64,000 bases of DNA from Scleromitrula shiraiana (Eukaryota; Ascomycota; Leotiomycetes; Helotiales; Sclerotiniaceae), in assembly GCA_028455995.1 (NCBI GenBank), contig JABELC010000007.1:1854001-1918000 (forward strand). Direction: 5' to 3'. The notes under the pieces were generated by a model. It was given only the letters and a program-made list of their open reading frames with translations, had not been told where the DNA came from and did no database searches. A program made the translations under genes and the position numbers. Shown here piece by piece: positions 45,735-58,531 of the stretch (position 1 is its first letter; each line of letters opens with the position of its first letter).

Positions 45735-47304
45735 TCATTTCAACTTCCATACTCCATTTTGAGGGATATACGTTGTCATAGGCCATGTGCATTTTCCGAG
45801 CGCATATTGTTCCAACAGCTTCACAGCCTTGCGGTGTCTATCTTGAGCCTCACAAGGAGTTTTTTCGCTCCAATCTTCTTCGTAAATACGAGACCTTTCC
45901 TGATAAGAATTGTCTTCAACTAATAATTCGGCCTTTTCCAATTTCTTACAGATCTTCCCAATGTGCATGAGAAAGTGTTTATAGGAGCTATGTAGATTGC
46001 TCCGAGATAGATCCTCGCGAATATGTAGAGTTTTGAGATGCTTGTGATGTCGTAATACCAACGCCCAAATCCAAAATTTATCAATTCCTTCAGTTATGTG
46101 CAAACGAACACTCTGGAGTTGGGGCCAGGGCTCATTTGCTAACCAGTATCTCCAGAAAAGCTCGGTAGCATCTCCCTTTCCTAGTCCTATCCGCCATTCC
46201 AAATCAAGGCTTTCAAGGTGTTTTGCGTTTTTGAGAAAACATGCGAGACGCTGACCAAGGAGAGGGATTTTACCATGGATCTTTTGAATGAACAGGGAAA
46301 ATCGAATTTTAAGTAAGTGAACCTTGGTCATTACAGGGCATGTTACCAAAGAATCCGTAAACTCGGTAGAAAAGAAATAGTTGATGGGCATCCGGTCTAG
46401 AGTGAGATGCAATCTTGTGAGTCCAAAGCATTTGCGGCTTCCAAGACTGAAGAATGCACTCTGGTCGTCACCCCAAACCTTTGAAAATCTAAGAAGGCAT
46501 GTCCTGGGAAACCTATCCCAGTATCCCAACAGGATCCGAGGAGTCCACATTCCTTCATGAAAGGAAGTTCAGTAGAGGTAACAGTTATGGTGGTTACGCA
46601 GCGCAAATTTGAGAATGCAGAGTGTAGAAGATCTTTCCTGCAATGTTGGTGCTTCCAAGTTTGAAGATTGGCTTTAACATCTTCCAAAGCCTTCAAGGAT
46701 TTACCCTAAGTATCACAAATAGTTTTCATCGTAATGGATGGCCTGCCCGCGTCAAGATCTCGTCTTCGTGTTTCGCGGTGTTGGCGTAATTCTACCGACT
46801 TCCTGTCCCTGAAAACAAATGCCCAGTAACCCACATTTGTATCCCCGGCATATTTCTTTACGTGTCGTATTCGAGACGCAAATCATTCGCATTTTGAAAG
46901 GTTTGCGAGTAACTCCGTATCATTACGATGAGGCTTTATGTGAAAAATTCCATCTTTGAATAACCTCACTGTTCCTGCTGCAGCCCATGATCTAACAAGG
47001 TCGGAGGATCAGTAATCTACCCATTTTGAGAGAACTTCAGAAGAAAATGAGGAGCTTGTTCCAAAATAGGAAATCATGAAGATACATGGGAAGAGAAATG
47101 CGAACAGGAATTGAGATCGGGAAGGGTAAAATCAAAGAACAGGGCATCGTACGAGCATACAAGTCGGAAGCTTTCAAAATCGGTGGAATTCAAAAGTTGG
47201 AAAATTTGGATCAAACACTCCGTCGGTAGATGGTGTGTTGCGTGAAGTGTTCCTTCATCTTGGGGTCGACTTGACCGTACAACGACAGAATTAGATGCGC
47301 TCAT
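45735..47304 (-). pseudogene. F-box/leucine-rich protein, paralogue 3, broken
   Basis: It starts at 47304 with an F-box-like exon (LPTECLIQIFQLLNSTDFESFRLVC). A probable intron (GTACGA donor, TTGTTAG acceptor) leads to SSWAAAGTVRLFKDGIFHIKPHRND, matching paralogues 1 and 2. Then a TGA interrupts at 46885-46883 where a Trp codon is likely, and a TAG at 46708-46706. A frame change near 46550 is needed to reach the long 3' frame (46550-45735), which carries LESLDLEWRIG and ends with the family block LLEQYALGKCTWPMTT. An unusual intron pattern could hide some lesions, but two stops plus a shift make a pseudogene the best reading. Confidence 0.72.
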
Positions 47305-49322
47305 GATGAAGAAGCGAAAGCAATCGAGGTAACTTTACCAGAAGAACAGGAAAGCGCATCATGTTCATCATGAATTCTCTCAAGCCGCAAGAGTCCCTTG
47401 CTTTCTTTGCTTGGGATATTCTTGATTTAGAGATACGATTGGGGAACTACACCAGCCACAATAAGCCCTCAATAGGATATATTACATAAGCACCCAACAG
47501 AAACTTTTCTCCGTTTGTGTTTCCGTCGCACTTATGTGCGATCAATATTTGATTGATTTTCATGCTTTCCATTCAACGAGATGCTGTACTTAATAACACT
47601 ATTCGCGTTTGTTCAATATCTGATTTTTCTATGGACGTATCGATACGTTCTACATCATTTCACTCGCGTCTGCCAGCAACGTCCTGCGCATCTCCATATT
47701 AATTACAGTTTCCCCATATGGTGTTGGCATACAGCCTGAAATCAAATTTGGTACCTGCGTGATGTGTAAGGAACCAAGTTAGGCTTCACATCGAACCATG
47801 TTTGGCCACGGGAGAACTATTCCGTTCTCATTTACACCAATTTTGCGATAACTTACATTGTCTACATGCCTACCCCTACGCACCTACATTGTCGCCAGTG
47901 AAAGGTAGTAGTGGCGTGCATTCTACATCTTTTTCGAAATGTTTGTTGGATTTGTTGAAAACCTAGGTATAATCACACAATGTACAACAATGAGTAATAT
48001 CGGTCATTTATTTTGCACATGCTTCGGTCAAGCGACCAATTTGAAGTTTGTCTCCGAGTACATATATACACAAGTAACCTCACGCGGAGATTGTCATTCC
48101 ACACTTCCTCCCCATACCCCGCAAGCGCGGATTTCTTTAGGGGATCGGTAGATCTCCCGACTCCCGAGTTTTATACTATAACTTAATATTTTGGGACAAG
48201 GTCGGAGTTGGTGGTGGAGGGGCAGTTTGCATGAATCACAGCAACGTTGCAGATCCTTCTTCAAGTGGGCCGTCTACCGAATCATTGAATCATGAACCCA
48301 ATTACCGCGGCACTTTTTGTCAAATGGACAATTTCACCGCAGTTTTTGGGCTTCTCGTGAGAGCCACGTTGTGAGGTCCCCAAGATCTCTAATATGATTA
48401 TCAATAACTTACGGCCGCGTACAATGGGAAGCCCTATGTTTATTTTTATTCTACAGGCCAATTTTAAACCAAATTTATAAAAAGTGGGGTCCGGCTGAGT
48501 AATAAGTACAATCCAATTTCATTATTTTGGGTGTTTTTCACTTTGACGAATCAATACTAGTCACGGGCTCCCTGTCCTCAAAAAGTCGTAGTATGACAGG
48601 GGCAATGAATATATCTTCTTAGTTGCATATAGCTGGGTTGAGATCAGATCTTACCAGGGGTATAAGATGCATCATGCAATATGACCATTGAGATCAAATC
48701 AAGTAATTGTATCCAACTCCAAGTTCGCTCCATCTGTGCACCTTGTGATGAGATGCCAAGGGCGATGTTTACATGAAGGGACTTGACTCTTTCAATCGGT
48801 CCAAAGTTCGGGCCTTTTTACTATCCATTTTTTCTAGGTAGGATATCTGCAGCAAGGGAAGTATATCCGCAGAAGCTAGTATATATGGAAAGAACGTTCT
48901 CCCCTTTAGGTTCCGGGGAGTTCACTTTGATCACTCCTTCCTTCGATCCCCGCTTTTGGTCTTCTGCTTAGAGTGAATCGTCTCTGTGATTGTTCGTCCG
49001 ACTGTTGAAGACGACGACAAGTATTTCTTTGAGGGGTCTGTTCGAGATCAGGTGAATCAAGCAATAACTTCTTGGAGTGAATTATATTACCCCAGGTCAC
49101 GCCCTCCTTTTGGTTATGCACTTGATCCTTTTACCCCACAATCTGGTATCTACTTAATCCCATCACTTCCCCTCCTTCATTTGATCGTCCTCCCTCTCCA
49201 AGAAAGCTCCTAAAGCTCTTCGGATCTTGCATACAATAGTCAAAAACTTCTTCAAACGTTCTTTGATATCCACATAGTATCACACTCAAAGATACATTCA
49301 TAAACACTCTCCTTTGGCAACC
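47305..49322. other. Gene-free spacer upstream of glutaminase A
   Basis: About 2 kb of mixed sequence with no supported frame, RNA gene or repeat. The right end (49000-49322) is CT-rich, as in a fungal core promoter and leader. Confidence 0.5.
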
Positions 49323-51896
49323 ATGAAGACTTCCCTCCTTACGATGGTGCTAGGCACCGTTGTGGGTATTGTTTCTGGTTCTACGTTTAGTCCGGCAAGA
49401 CCTCCGGCTATTCCTTTGGCAGGTAAGAGCAACGTCTCTGTTGTTTACGTTAGATCTAACATGGCACAGTCAGATCACCCTATTTGCAAACCTGGCTGGA
49501 GTCAGGAAGTGTAGGTGGAAGTGGAGGAATTCTCCCTGGCTATTGGCCGTAAGTTTATCTTCGTGTCATAAGTTCATATTGGTAACTAACATCGTTGTAG
49601 TCGCTTTTGGGCGTAAGTACTTACGAGAATCTTTGTTCGCTGGGTATGATCTAATCAAAACTGCAGTGGCCCTCAACCAGGCAATGTCGCTGGTGGTGCC
49701 GGTTCAGTAACGGCTTGGGCTGGTCTAATCAAAGTAGATGGCACATCTTACACATGGATGGGTGCTGCAGGTATTAACGGAGTCACTCCACCAAGTGTTA
49801 CTCAAGTGAGCATGGAGTACACCTCAACTAGGTCAACATTTATTATGAATGTTGCTGGAAAGGTTTCGATGAATGTCACTTTCGTATCGCCAGTCTTCCC
49901 AACAGATCTCCAACGCCAATCAGTAGTCGGCACATATCTTGACGTTTCAGTCGCCGCTATAGATGGTGGTACACATGCTGTGGAACTTTACGCTGATATA
50001 TCTGCTGGTAAGGATCTTTTACTTGGCATACTAGCTTATGCGCTAACAAAACATCTTAGAATGGACCTCGATTCATAACACCGATACGGCACAATGGAAG
50101 TAAGCATTCAATGTTCAACGTATGAATGAGCTCTCAATTAATCAGTTAACAGTTATACGGTTAATAATGGCGTCGCTTCGCATAGAACCTGGAGACAAAC
50201 CCAAAGCGAATTTAACGCAGATTATGCAGATGATGCAGCCCACTGGGGTTATTATCTATGGTCGACCAAAGCTTCTAGCGGCATGACATATCAATCCGGT
50301 CAAGACGCTATTGTTCGCCAGAATTTCCTTAGCAACGGGAACCTTCCAAACACGCAAGATACTGGTTACAGGGCTATCCAGGACAGATGGCCAGTATTTG
50401 CCTATGCTAACAACCTTGGAAATGTCGGAAGCACCCCTGTAAATACCCTTTACACTATAGTTCATTCTCAGCAAAATGCCGTCTTATTCAATGGAGCGTC
50501 GGGACTTGTCCCCGTTCCATCTTTGTGGACAAGCTACTGGAATTCCGACTTAGCTGCGGTATGTATACTTTCCACCAGTAAATTAATTATGTTCTAATAC
50601 TTTCAGGTCTCTTTCTTCTACAACGACTGGTCCAATCAAAACGGTGCTTTGGACCACAAGATTGCAGTAGATTCACTCGCGGCTGGTGGTCAAGATTACT
50701 TGACTATTACCTCGCTTTCGGTCCGTCAAGCTTTCGCTGGTGTACAACTCTGCGGAACTCCAGACAAGCTATACTACTTCCTTAAAGAAATCAGTTCGGA
50801 CGGAAATATTCAGACAGTTGATGTCATGTTCCCGGCCATACCCATCTTCCTGTACACTAACCCATCACTTCTCAAATACCTTCTGGAACCACTCTTTGAG
50901 AACCAAGAGGCTGGCCTCTTCCCACAAACTTATGCTATGCATGATCTCGGTGCTAACTATCCTCGTGCCATTGGTCACCCAACTGGCGATGGAGGTAAGT
51001 TATATTCAACAGCAAAATTGATTACTGGTAGATACTAACAATGTCCAAGAATATATGCCACTCGAGGAATGCGGAAACATGATCATCATGGCACTTGCTT
51101 ATGCTCAACACGCATCTGACACAGCCTACCTAACCAAGCACTACTCCATCCTCAAACAGTGGAGTGGCTACCTCGTCGCCGAAGCTCTCCTGCCGGGCGA
51201 CCAACTTTCGACGGATGATTTCCAAGGTTCTCTTGCCAATCAAACAAATCTTGCTCTCAAAGGAATCATCGCCATTGAAGCAATGTCTGTAATTTCTAAG
51301 CTTACTGGAAACTCAGCCGATGCAAAAAACTTCACCAATATCGCACACAACTACCTCACTGAATGGCAGAAGTTGGCAATTGTACCCGCGACCGATGGGG
51401 TTCCAGCCCATACAAATTTAGCCTATCACGACGAAGGCAGTCATGGACTTCTTTACAATCTTTATGCTGACAAACTTCTAAATTTGAACTTTGTTCCTAA
51501 GAGTATTTACGATCAGCAAAGTACCTTCTATCCTACCGTTGCAAATGCATATGGTGTACCACTCGACACTAGAAACGTTTGTACAAAATGTAAGTTTCTC
51601 CATTACTTTCTTGCTTTATCCATCTGACTAGAATTGCAATACTAACCCATGCAAAAATAGCTGATTGGGAGATGTGGGCTGCATCCATCGCTTCTTCCTC
51701 CACGAGAAAAATGTTTATCTCCAAACTTGCCACTTGGATCAATACCACACCCACTGATCGCGCTTTCACTGATCTCTACAACACTCAAACTGCCGATTTC
51801 TGGAGCGGGCCTTTTATTGCTCGTCCCGTTGCTGGTGGGCATTTTGCTCTACTGGCTCTTTCATCAGGGGCTCTTTCATCGAAGAGTTCTTATTGA
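49323..51896 (+). CDS. gtaA: Secreted glutaminase A (GtaA family)
   Basis: Nine exons: 49323-49422, 49470-49548, 49601-49612, 49667-50007, 50060-50099, 50153-50558, 50607-50994, 51050-51589, 51661-51896, giving 713 residues with all phases matching. It starts with a signal peptide (MKTSLLTMVLGTVVGIVSGS) and TFSPARPPAIPLAVRSPYLQ, the usual mature start. GtaA enzymes hydrolyse extracellular glutamine to glutamate and ammonia; the chain shows the DUF5127, DUF4965 and DUF1793 parts in order, with MHDLGANYPRAIGHPTGDGE, MPLEECGNMIIMALAYA and SDWEMWAAS as strong landmarks. Several N-glycosylation sequons are present. Exon 3 is only 12 bases, bridging LPGYWP and FWAGPQPG. No lesion found. Confidence 0.94.
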
Positions 51897-53908
51897 TTTT
51901 ACCATCGATAGTAGATATAAATTTTGTTTCTGCTGCAGATATATTACTTCTATGTTCTACGAGTGATTTAAGGAGTGGGTGGATGGGGGTGTTTGAGGGG
52001 TTCTTTTGGTATGGAATGATCATGAATATATTACCTACAAGTAGGTAGGCACTTTGAATAGTATCCACGAATGTTTAATGCAACAATGCAACTTTTTCCA
52101 CAAAACAAATCAAAGGTCATTCATTCACTAACTAAAGTACCTAAATTACCCTATTTCATCTAAACTACCACCCACCAATATATAGAAATCTGCTCATCAA
52201 GTGTTTAATCTCCCGAAAAACACGATTCATGTCCGACAAAAATCTCTACACATCGGTACTTGAATCAAGTGATTCGAAATCAATGTCATATGACGCTACA
52301 CACGCCGGCACTTGACCCGAAGCCATCCTTGAAATCTTTTTTTTTTCTTTTTCGTGTGAAATCGTCAATCCGTTTTTACCTTCTCTTATACCTCTTTTTA
52401 ATACTAGTAGTTAGGATTTTCAATTAAATTTTTTTTAATTGACCCATTTTTTAACCCATTTTTTTGCCATACAAAATCTAGCCAAATTCCTTAGAATTTT
52501 GCCTTGAAATTAGGCTTCAAATTATTTTCATACAAAATTATATACAAGCCACAATGGGTTAATTTTTTTTAAAAAAAAACGTTAATTAAAAGTCTTGAAT
52601 ACTGGAGGGGGAGGTATGAGAGAAGGTAAGAAGGCACTGGCGATTATTTTTTTTTTCTTCGATAGAGAAATCCATACTAAGCTAATTAACCTTGAATTAA
52701 TGCTTGTATGCCCCAGAGTATGCCTGAGTGTACACTCAGGCATAGTGGGGTTGCGGGCGTGATGCAGTAACATTACACATACATCCCCTCATCATTGGAG
52801 CAGATGGAATTTAAATGTAAAGGATCGGAAATTACCACATACCGGAACGGTACGTTTTGCTCGCATCGCCCCGCCTTGTCTTGAGTCTCGGCCATTTGTT
52901 TTTCTGCGTTACTGTACATGTTCCGTAATGGAGGCTTGAATCGATGTGCATGGCATCGCATGGGTAGTGTGGTGTAATGGGTTAATAGGTTGGGTTTCTC
53001 GAGCTTTGTTCCCCTTTTTGAATGCATTTATTGTATGCATATGCAGGTGCAAATGCATGAACTGCCAGTGAAGGATTACATCGCCATCATGTCAATAGTT
53101 TGTTTTTTTTTCGGGGCCGCATGTGATGTGTGTGATGCGATCGGCGGATCAGATACTATAAGAGATGTAGAGGAAAGCCAGAATGCTGTTTTAATTAATG
53201 CGCACCAATTGGAGGTACAGTTTGAAAGGTCACGGGTGTCGTGACTTGTGGGGTTGGGCATCGAGTGATGGATAGAATGGCCTTGTAAACTTGCAGGTTT
53301 GACATTATCGCGAATTTCCTTGTATGTTTAAAGGAGTAATCAATGTACATTTGCTAAGGTTGTGTGTGCATGTGCAAGTGCAAAGCGTGCAGTTATCACG
53401 AATGCCCCTCGAATGCAGTGAGAGAGCATTCATACATTCCAGTGGCATTGTAGAAGCTTTTGACAATCACTTCATCATAAGGTTGATGTGCAGAGGAATT
53501 CAAAAATGGAGTGCATGCTTACAAGTGGCATTGATGATTGATGGCGGTGAATGCTCTGTGTTAAATAAGTCTTATTGTTTAATTTCTCTTGAGCAACTCA
53601 ACAAGTCCTAATACTCACTCCTTTGTTCGCATATAACGAAATTCAGTGGTGGTTACCTGTGCCGGAACTTGAGCTTCAGTTTACTGCAAAGTCTGCATTG
53701 AGTAAAAAAGTCATATAAGGTCTATCCTATGTCTTGGCCAAGTTGGTCATTCTATGTAATTGTAGGAAAAATTCTAAACTCTAGAGATTCTTTTCCTTTC
53801 TGGTCCGTAATTTACCAGAGAGTCATCTCACGCTCATGAAGGACTCACCCTGAGTGGACCGCCCGGCTTCCTTCCGTATACCACGCTCCTATATTTGATT
53901 AGTATCTC
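51897..53908. other. Spacer with T-rich runs
   Basis: About 2 kb. T-tracts near 52337-52350, 52428-52462 and 52564-52580. Open frames at 52582-53611 show no domain or consistent bias. No RNA gene recognised. Confidence 0.5.
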
Positions 53909-55097
53909 TCATGAAGCAAATACAAACAATACAATCACTTGCACAGGTAGATAACCGTGGATTGCAGGGTTATACAAATCTTTTCTTACTTCCTCAACGA
54001 ATGTTCTCACTTCGTCAGCCGTCCACTCTAACTTTCCCAAGACCTTCAGACTCTATCCACCAGGAGCAAGAGAGTTGAAAGCAGAACGCATAACGGCCGA
54101 TGGATCTGTGAAACAGGTAAGAAATGCTCGCCAGTGTATGAAGTTAAATTGGCGGTAAAAACCCCATTCATCCTCTGCATCATCAATCTCAAATCGACAA
54201 TTTGGCGGGACGCTACATCATCAGTCTGTTTTCGATAATATATCCTCATTTTGAAACTTACTATAATGGCTGAATAGCACTCAGATCTGTTCCAATTACC
54301 TCGGATTGGGGATGCTGCTGTGCTGATAGAATTGTCAGCCTGCGAAATGATGAAATGGGATTGTACTCATACCAAAATCAATTGCCCATGCGCCAGTGCC
54401 TCACAAAATAATTGGTTTTACTCTCATATAAGCAATAGAGATAATACCTGTAGCAATATCAAGGACATTCTCTGGATTGTCTCCAATCGGTGCTAAGTAT
54501 AATTTCCCTCTGAAAGTTACCCCGAACAATATATGCTGGATCTCTACGGATTTGATTAATATCGAGAGCTGTTGAGGCATATGAATTCATACCTAGACGC
54601 ACTTCTTCCTCCTGTTGACTTTATGTTTACATTCAAGGTCAGCAATCGGAACAGGAACGATATACCTCATCATTTGGTATAAGATACTCTATAACACCTT
54701 GTGTCAGGGGATCAACTGGTTTAAAAAGCCAGCCAGGTCATTTGCTTCAGCAAACTTACTTCCTTGCTTGAATCGATGATAAGTGCGACCGTTTTCTTCC
54801 ACGTGCTCGTAAAGACTTGAATCCAATGAACGAACCGAAGTGCTATTTATCGGCTCAGCGATATAACCATACCATAACTATTGCCGTGCATGTACTCAGG
54901 TATCGCTGAATCCAGCAATGACTGAATCCGCATCAGAATATCGACATCAGCTCAACTTCATCTATGAACTGGAAAGGATAATTTACATCAATTAGCGGGA
55001 AGTCCGGGGCGTCGTTATCCGTTGCGGGGGCTACTTGATCATGAATAGCATGGTTGATAACCTCGTTTGATTCGTTAATATGATCGTTTGAAGCCAT
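53909..55097 (-). pseudogene. LaeA-like (TAM-domain) methyltransferase pseudogene
   Basis: Fragments in order on the minus strand: a start (MASNDHINESNEV, 55097), then YEHVEENGRTYHRFKQG (near 54785), LYLAPIGDNPENVLDIATG and TGAWAIDF (54505-54390), the SAM-binding glycine motif with an intron between its halves, then SEVIGTDLSAIQP, VPPNCRFEIDDAEDEWGFYR, FIHWRAFLTCFTDPSAVMRS and LAPGG. A TAG follows where the family continues YLELQD. About 100 residues are missing before the C-terminal EWTADEVRTFVEEVRKDL and IHGYLPV, ending at TGA 53911-53909. Other short frame breaks occur upstream. This type of methyltransferase is often linked to secondary-metabolite control; this copy cannot be functional. 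Confidence 0.75.
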
Positions 55098-55939
55098 CGT
55101 AAATTATAAAGAGAGAAAGAATATGCTATGTAGGTACAGTGGTTTACAAAAATTATGAAACAATATCGAATTCCCAGTGCAGAATCCTCCATAAGATGTT
55201 CAGATCATCATCCCACCTATGCTCGCCATGTAGAACCAGGTAAGATAGTGAATGGGAGGAATATTCGAATTCGGGTATCCAGGGGTTGGTGAGGGTCCCG
55301 CTCTGAAGATCTAGAATTAAGAAAGAAAACATAACTATCGAAAAAAATCCATATTCCATACCAATGGATCCTCACTATGAAGTTTAATTCTCCTGGTTAT
55401 CTTATGCTTATCATTAGTGGGTGATCTTGAATTTGTTGAACAAATCTGTTTGGGCCTGACAGGCACTAAAATTTTATCCCTGGCTTTTTTTTGTGATTTC
55501 TGGGGCTTAGTGGCCCTACCACATGGAATTTTTTAGTAGTTTTCGACCCAACCACAATCCATATTAATTCTTCAACATTTGTCGAAAAAATTTCAACGCC
55601 AAACTGCATAACCGTCTCTATAGATTTTTTTTCATATGAGATTATGGAACCAAAGGTTATCGGCGGCAAAGTCTTATCGCTCTTCAGGGGTTTTAGGTCT
55701 GATAAATATATGAGCCCTTCGCTTGACTTACAGTCAGGGTCTGTTGGGCAGTGAGGCCGCTTCTTCAAAAGGGCGGCGACATGGGTATAGACGCGTAATA
55801 TTTATCACCGAAGTTTTCCTCCTTATCTTTTTGTATCATTCTTCAACGTTTTACCCATCCTCTATCTGCTGTTTCGCACTGCTTCGATTGCTTCGATTTG
55901 TTTTGCATTCCTTTTTGCCGTTGTTGTTTCTTCCAAAGA
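55098..55939. other. Promoter region of the FAD oxidase
   Basis: Includes a 100-codon minus-strand frame (55466-55768, starts MKKRPHCPTDPDCKSSEG) with no recognised domain, which I do not call. The last 150 bases before the FAD oxidase are TC-rich. Confidence 0.45.
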
Positions 55940-57221
55940 ATGGTGAAAACTGCTGCTGCCGCCCTTGTTCTAGTGTTCGCTGTCATTCTCAGTCCTGCAT
56001 TCATTGTTTTATGGAAAAAACGTCGAAGTTCAGCCTCTAAATGTACAGTTATCGTTGGGGGTGGCTCATTAGGTCTCTTTACAGCATATTTTTTAGCCAA
56101 AGAAGATTCTCGAAAAGTCGTGGTGGTTGATGCATTAGAAGAGCCTTTTTCAGCTGCTTCATCTTTCAACTCGGGTTGTCTTCTGTATAGCGAATGCGGA
56201 GATGATCTTAGAGATCTAGGGGAATACTCTCAAAAACTATGGGGTGAGTTCGCGAATGATCCCGAGTTTCGGAGGATCACTGGATTTAGAGCTCAAGCAC
56301 TGCTTGATATTGTTCCTGGAAATGGAAAGGGTCTAGATCTGTTACCAAATTGGGCCAATGTTGGCCCAGAACTTGATGTCAGAACAAATCCGATTGATGG
56401 GAAGAGTGCATTAATGTAAGGCAGATATTCTTTTCTTGTATTCTCCAACTAACGAATCTGGCAGAAATCCAAAGTTGCTCGGTGAATGGCTTGTCAGACA
56501 ATGCGAGGACCTTGGCGTTGAGATCATAAAGCGAACCTCGATCGATTCTGCAGAGTTTTCTTCTCGAGGCACTCTCAAATCGGTCCATTGTCGCACAAAG
56601 AATCGACACCGCTTCCAAATCAAGTGCCAAAATCTGGTCATTGCCGCTGGACCATGGACTCCGAATGTTGTCAAAGCATTGTTTCCTACTGCATCCATTG
56701 ATTCAAAACCAATCAAAGATGCGAGTGATTGGATCTTACTTCGAAATCCATACCCTATGCGCCAAACCTCAATCGCCGGAATCTTTTTCGACCGAATTAT
56801 GGATCGAAGCTTGCAGATTGTAGGACGAAATGACAGCACTATATGGTTGTGTGACTCGGCAGATAATAAAGCTGCACTTCCTATAGCTGACGAAGTTGCT
56901 GTGCCCGATGCAACAATCGTATCTGAATTGATCGCGCATGCAAAATTGTTTGTGAATGGTGAGGTTGAGGTTCTTAGTTCTGGGCGTGCTTTTACACCCG
57001 TGAATGAATCTGGTCTACCTGTTATGGCAAGAATCCCAAATGTTGTTCTCTACAAGGATGCCATTTACCAGGATCCAGAGCAACAAACTACGGATGGCGT
57101 TTTTATTTGCTGGGGTCATGCGAGAAGAGGCATCACACTCGGTATGGGGAGTGGAAAATTGATGAGCCAGATTGTTAGAGGGACACCGACCGACATTGAT
57201 ATGTCTAAATTCGGGTTATAA
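55940..57221 (+). CDS. Membrane-anchored FAD-dependent oxidoreductase (DAO family)
   Basis: Two exons, 55940-56415 and 56465-57221, giving 410 residues. An N-terminal hydrophobic anchor (AAAALVLVFAVILSPAFIVLW) is followed by a basic stop and the Rossmann motif TVIVGGGSLGLFTAYFLAKE with the ADP-binding VVVVDALEEP. Further DAO features are LVIAAGPWTPNVVKALFP in the middle and DGVFICWGHARRGITLGMGSGK at the C-terminus. The family oxidises amine groups of amino acids or related compounds using FAD; the substrate is unknown. Anchoring, probably to the ER or another endomembrane, is inferred. The intron was fixed by frame (GCATTAAT|AAATCC). The ATG at 55940 is the first in frame giving the anchor. 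Confidence 0.88.
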
Positions 57222-58102
57222 CAATAAAACACTTGCACTGCCAGGCAAATGTGGGTCTTGAAGGTTAGACAGAGGATAATAGACTGGTATAATAGGATGG
57301 GCATAGAACAATGCGTAAGCTGAAGTAGAAGATTGGCGGATTACAAGCAGATAGTGAAAGACAAATGGTCTAGATTTTCTAAATAGCAGAGTGGAGTTTA
57401 TTGTGCATGTTGTGCAATTCTTACGACAGCCGATTGTGGCTTCCAGCCAGCCGTTTAAATCGAATGGCGGGGCTACTCGCTCGGTGTCTCAATCTAGTCT
57501 TTACATTCTTGAATATAGTTCTCCACTTTCGTCGGGGGCTTAGTATTTGTGTTTCGATGCAAGTGCAAGTCTGCCTTCTTTTTAAGTACTTCGCCAACTG
57601 GATAATATCGACTAGGATTGATCAAAGTTACACATGAAGGAACGGAAGTTCTCAGGAAGTTTCATTATAATTTCGATATAGTCTAAGCAGATGGCCAAGT
57701 GGTTATCTCCACCAGAGGTTCATATTTTCGTAGTATAATTTGATCATTGACAAATATCACGTCAAAGATGATGCATCTATTATTTCAAACCCCTATTTTG
57801 ACATGAATATCTGCGATGATCAAACAACTTGTAAGCTAGAAACACAAAAATCAAAACACAAAAGATGTTTATCTCTTAAACATAAAACAAAAAAACGCGT
57901 TCCATCCCTTACTTTAGTCGATAGCCTATTCCTTAAACAAAAAACAACAATATCAAGTTCCATCTCTTACTTTCATCTGTAGCCCATTCATAGTCATGAA
58001 TTTGCAAGGCGTTCTCAATATTGTTCAGAGATATCCGAACAATAATATTTTCCTCGGCCGTGGAAAAGATTATCGATGCTTGGCAAGTTTAATCCAAATA
58101 GA
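57222..58102. other. Spacer, no gene seen
   Basis: About 880 bp with weak open frames (57401-57637, 57740-57982) of low complexity. No RNA gene or repeat found. Confidence 0.5.
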
Positions 58103-58531
58103 TCAAAATCCAGGCACTACCTCAACCACTCCATAACCATTTGTTCTGTGCCAGATAGAATCTTTCTCTGATGCTGATTCGTGGGCGTCACAACAACACC
58201 CTGCTTCCCATATTCTGCTCATTCTACTCATCAACAATGCTACCAGCAGTATCCACGGAAAGACAGTAAAGACGATGATTTCCATTGGTACAGCTATCGC
58301 ATTCGAAACCATCCAAGATATGCCACACGAGAGAGGAATCACCGCGCCATTCAATTTCTCATGTATTCCGCGAGAGTAAAGCCAGGTTAAAAGTATTCCA
58401 GATATGCAGGTATACAATATGACTCCTATATCGAAACTTTGATCTCTGGGTAGACATTTGAGTGATGTAGATATCCATGACGTTTGCTCGTTGAGGTTCC
58501 AAGTGTTTATTGTACTGAGTGCCTGTAACAT
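58103..58531 (-). CDS. Small membrane protein, unrecognised; 5' end uncertain
   Basis: A 142-codon minus-strand frame with two or three hydrophobic segments (FDIGVILYTCISGILLTWLY, WMVSNAIAVPMEIIVF, FPWILLVALLMSRM) and a Cys/acidic tail. An upstream frame (to 58667) that begins MVALQFLDFVVTTISVV is hydrophobic too and may be a first exon, but I could not find a splice that keeps frame. The printed start (MLQALSTINTW) follows a possible TTACAG acceptor. No family recognised. Confidence 0.45.
   Translation of the reverse strand: MLQALSTINTWNLNEQTSWISTSLKCLPRDQSFDIGVILYTCISGILLTWLYSRGIHEKLNGAVIPLSCGISWMVSNAIAVPMEIIVFTVFPWILLVALLMSRMSRIWEAGCCCDAHESASEKDSIWHRTNGYGVVEVVPGF

Noticed and set aside
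55466..55768. 100-codon minus-strand frame between the methyltransferase relic and the FAD oxidase
   Set aside because: No recognised domain, no introns and no neighbouring exons; length is within what chance gives in this composition.
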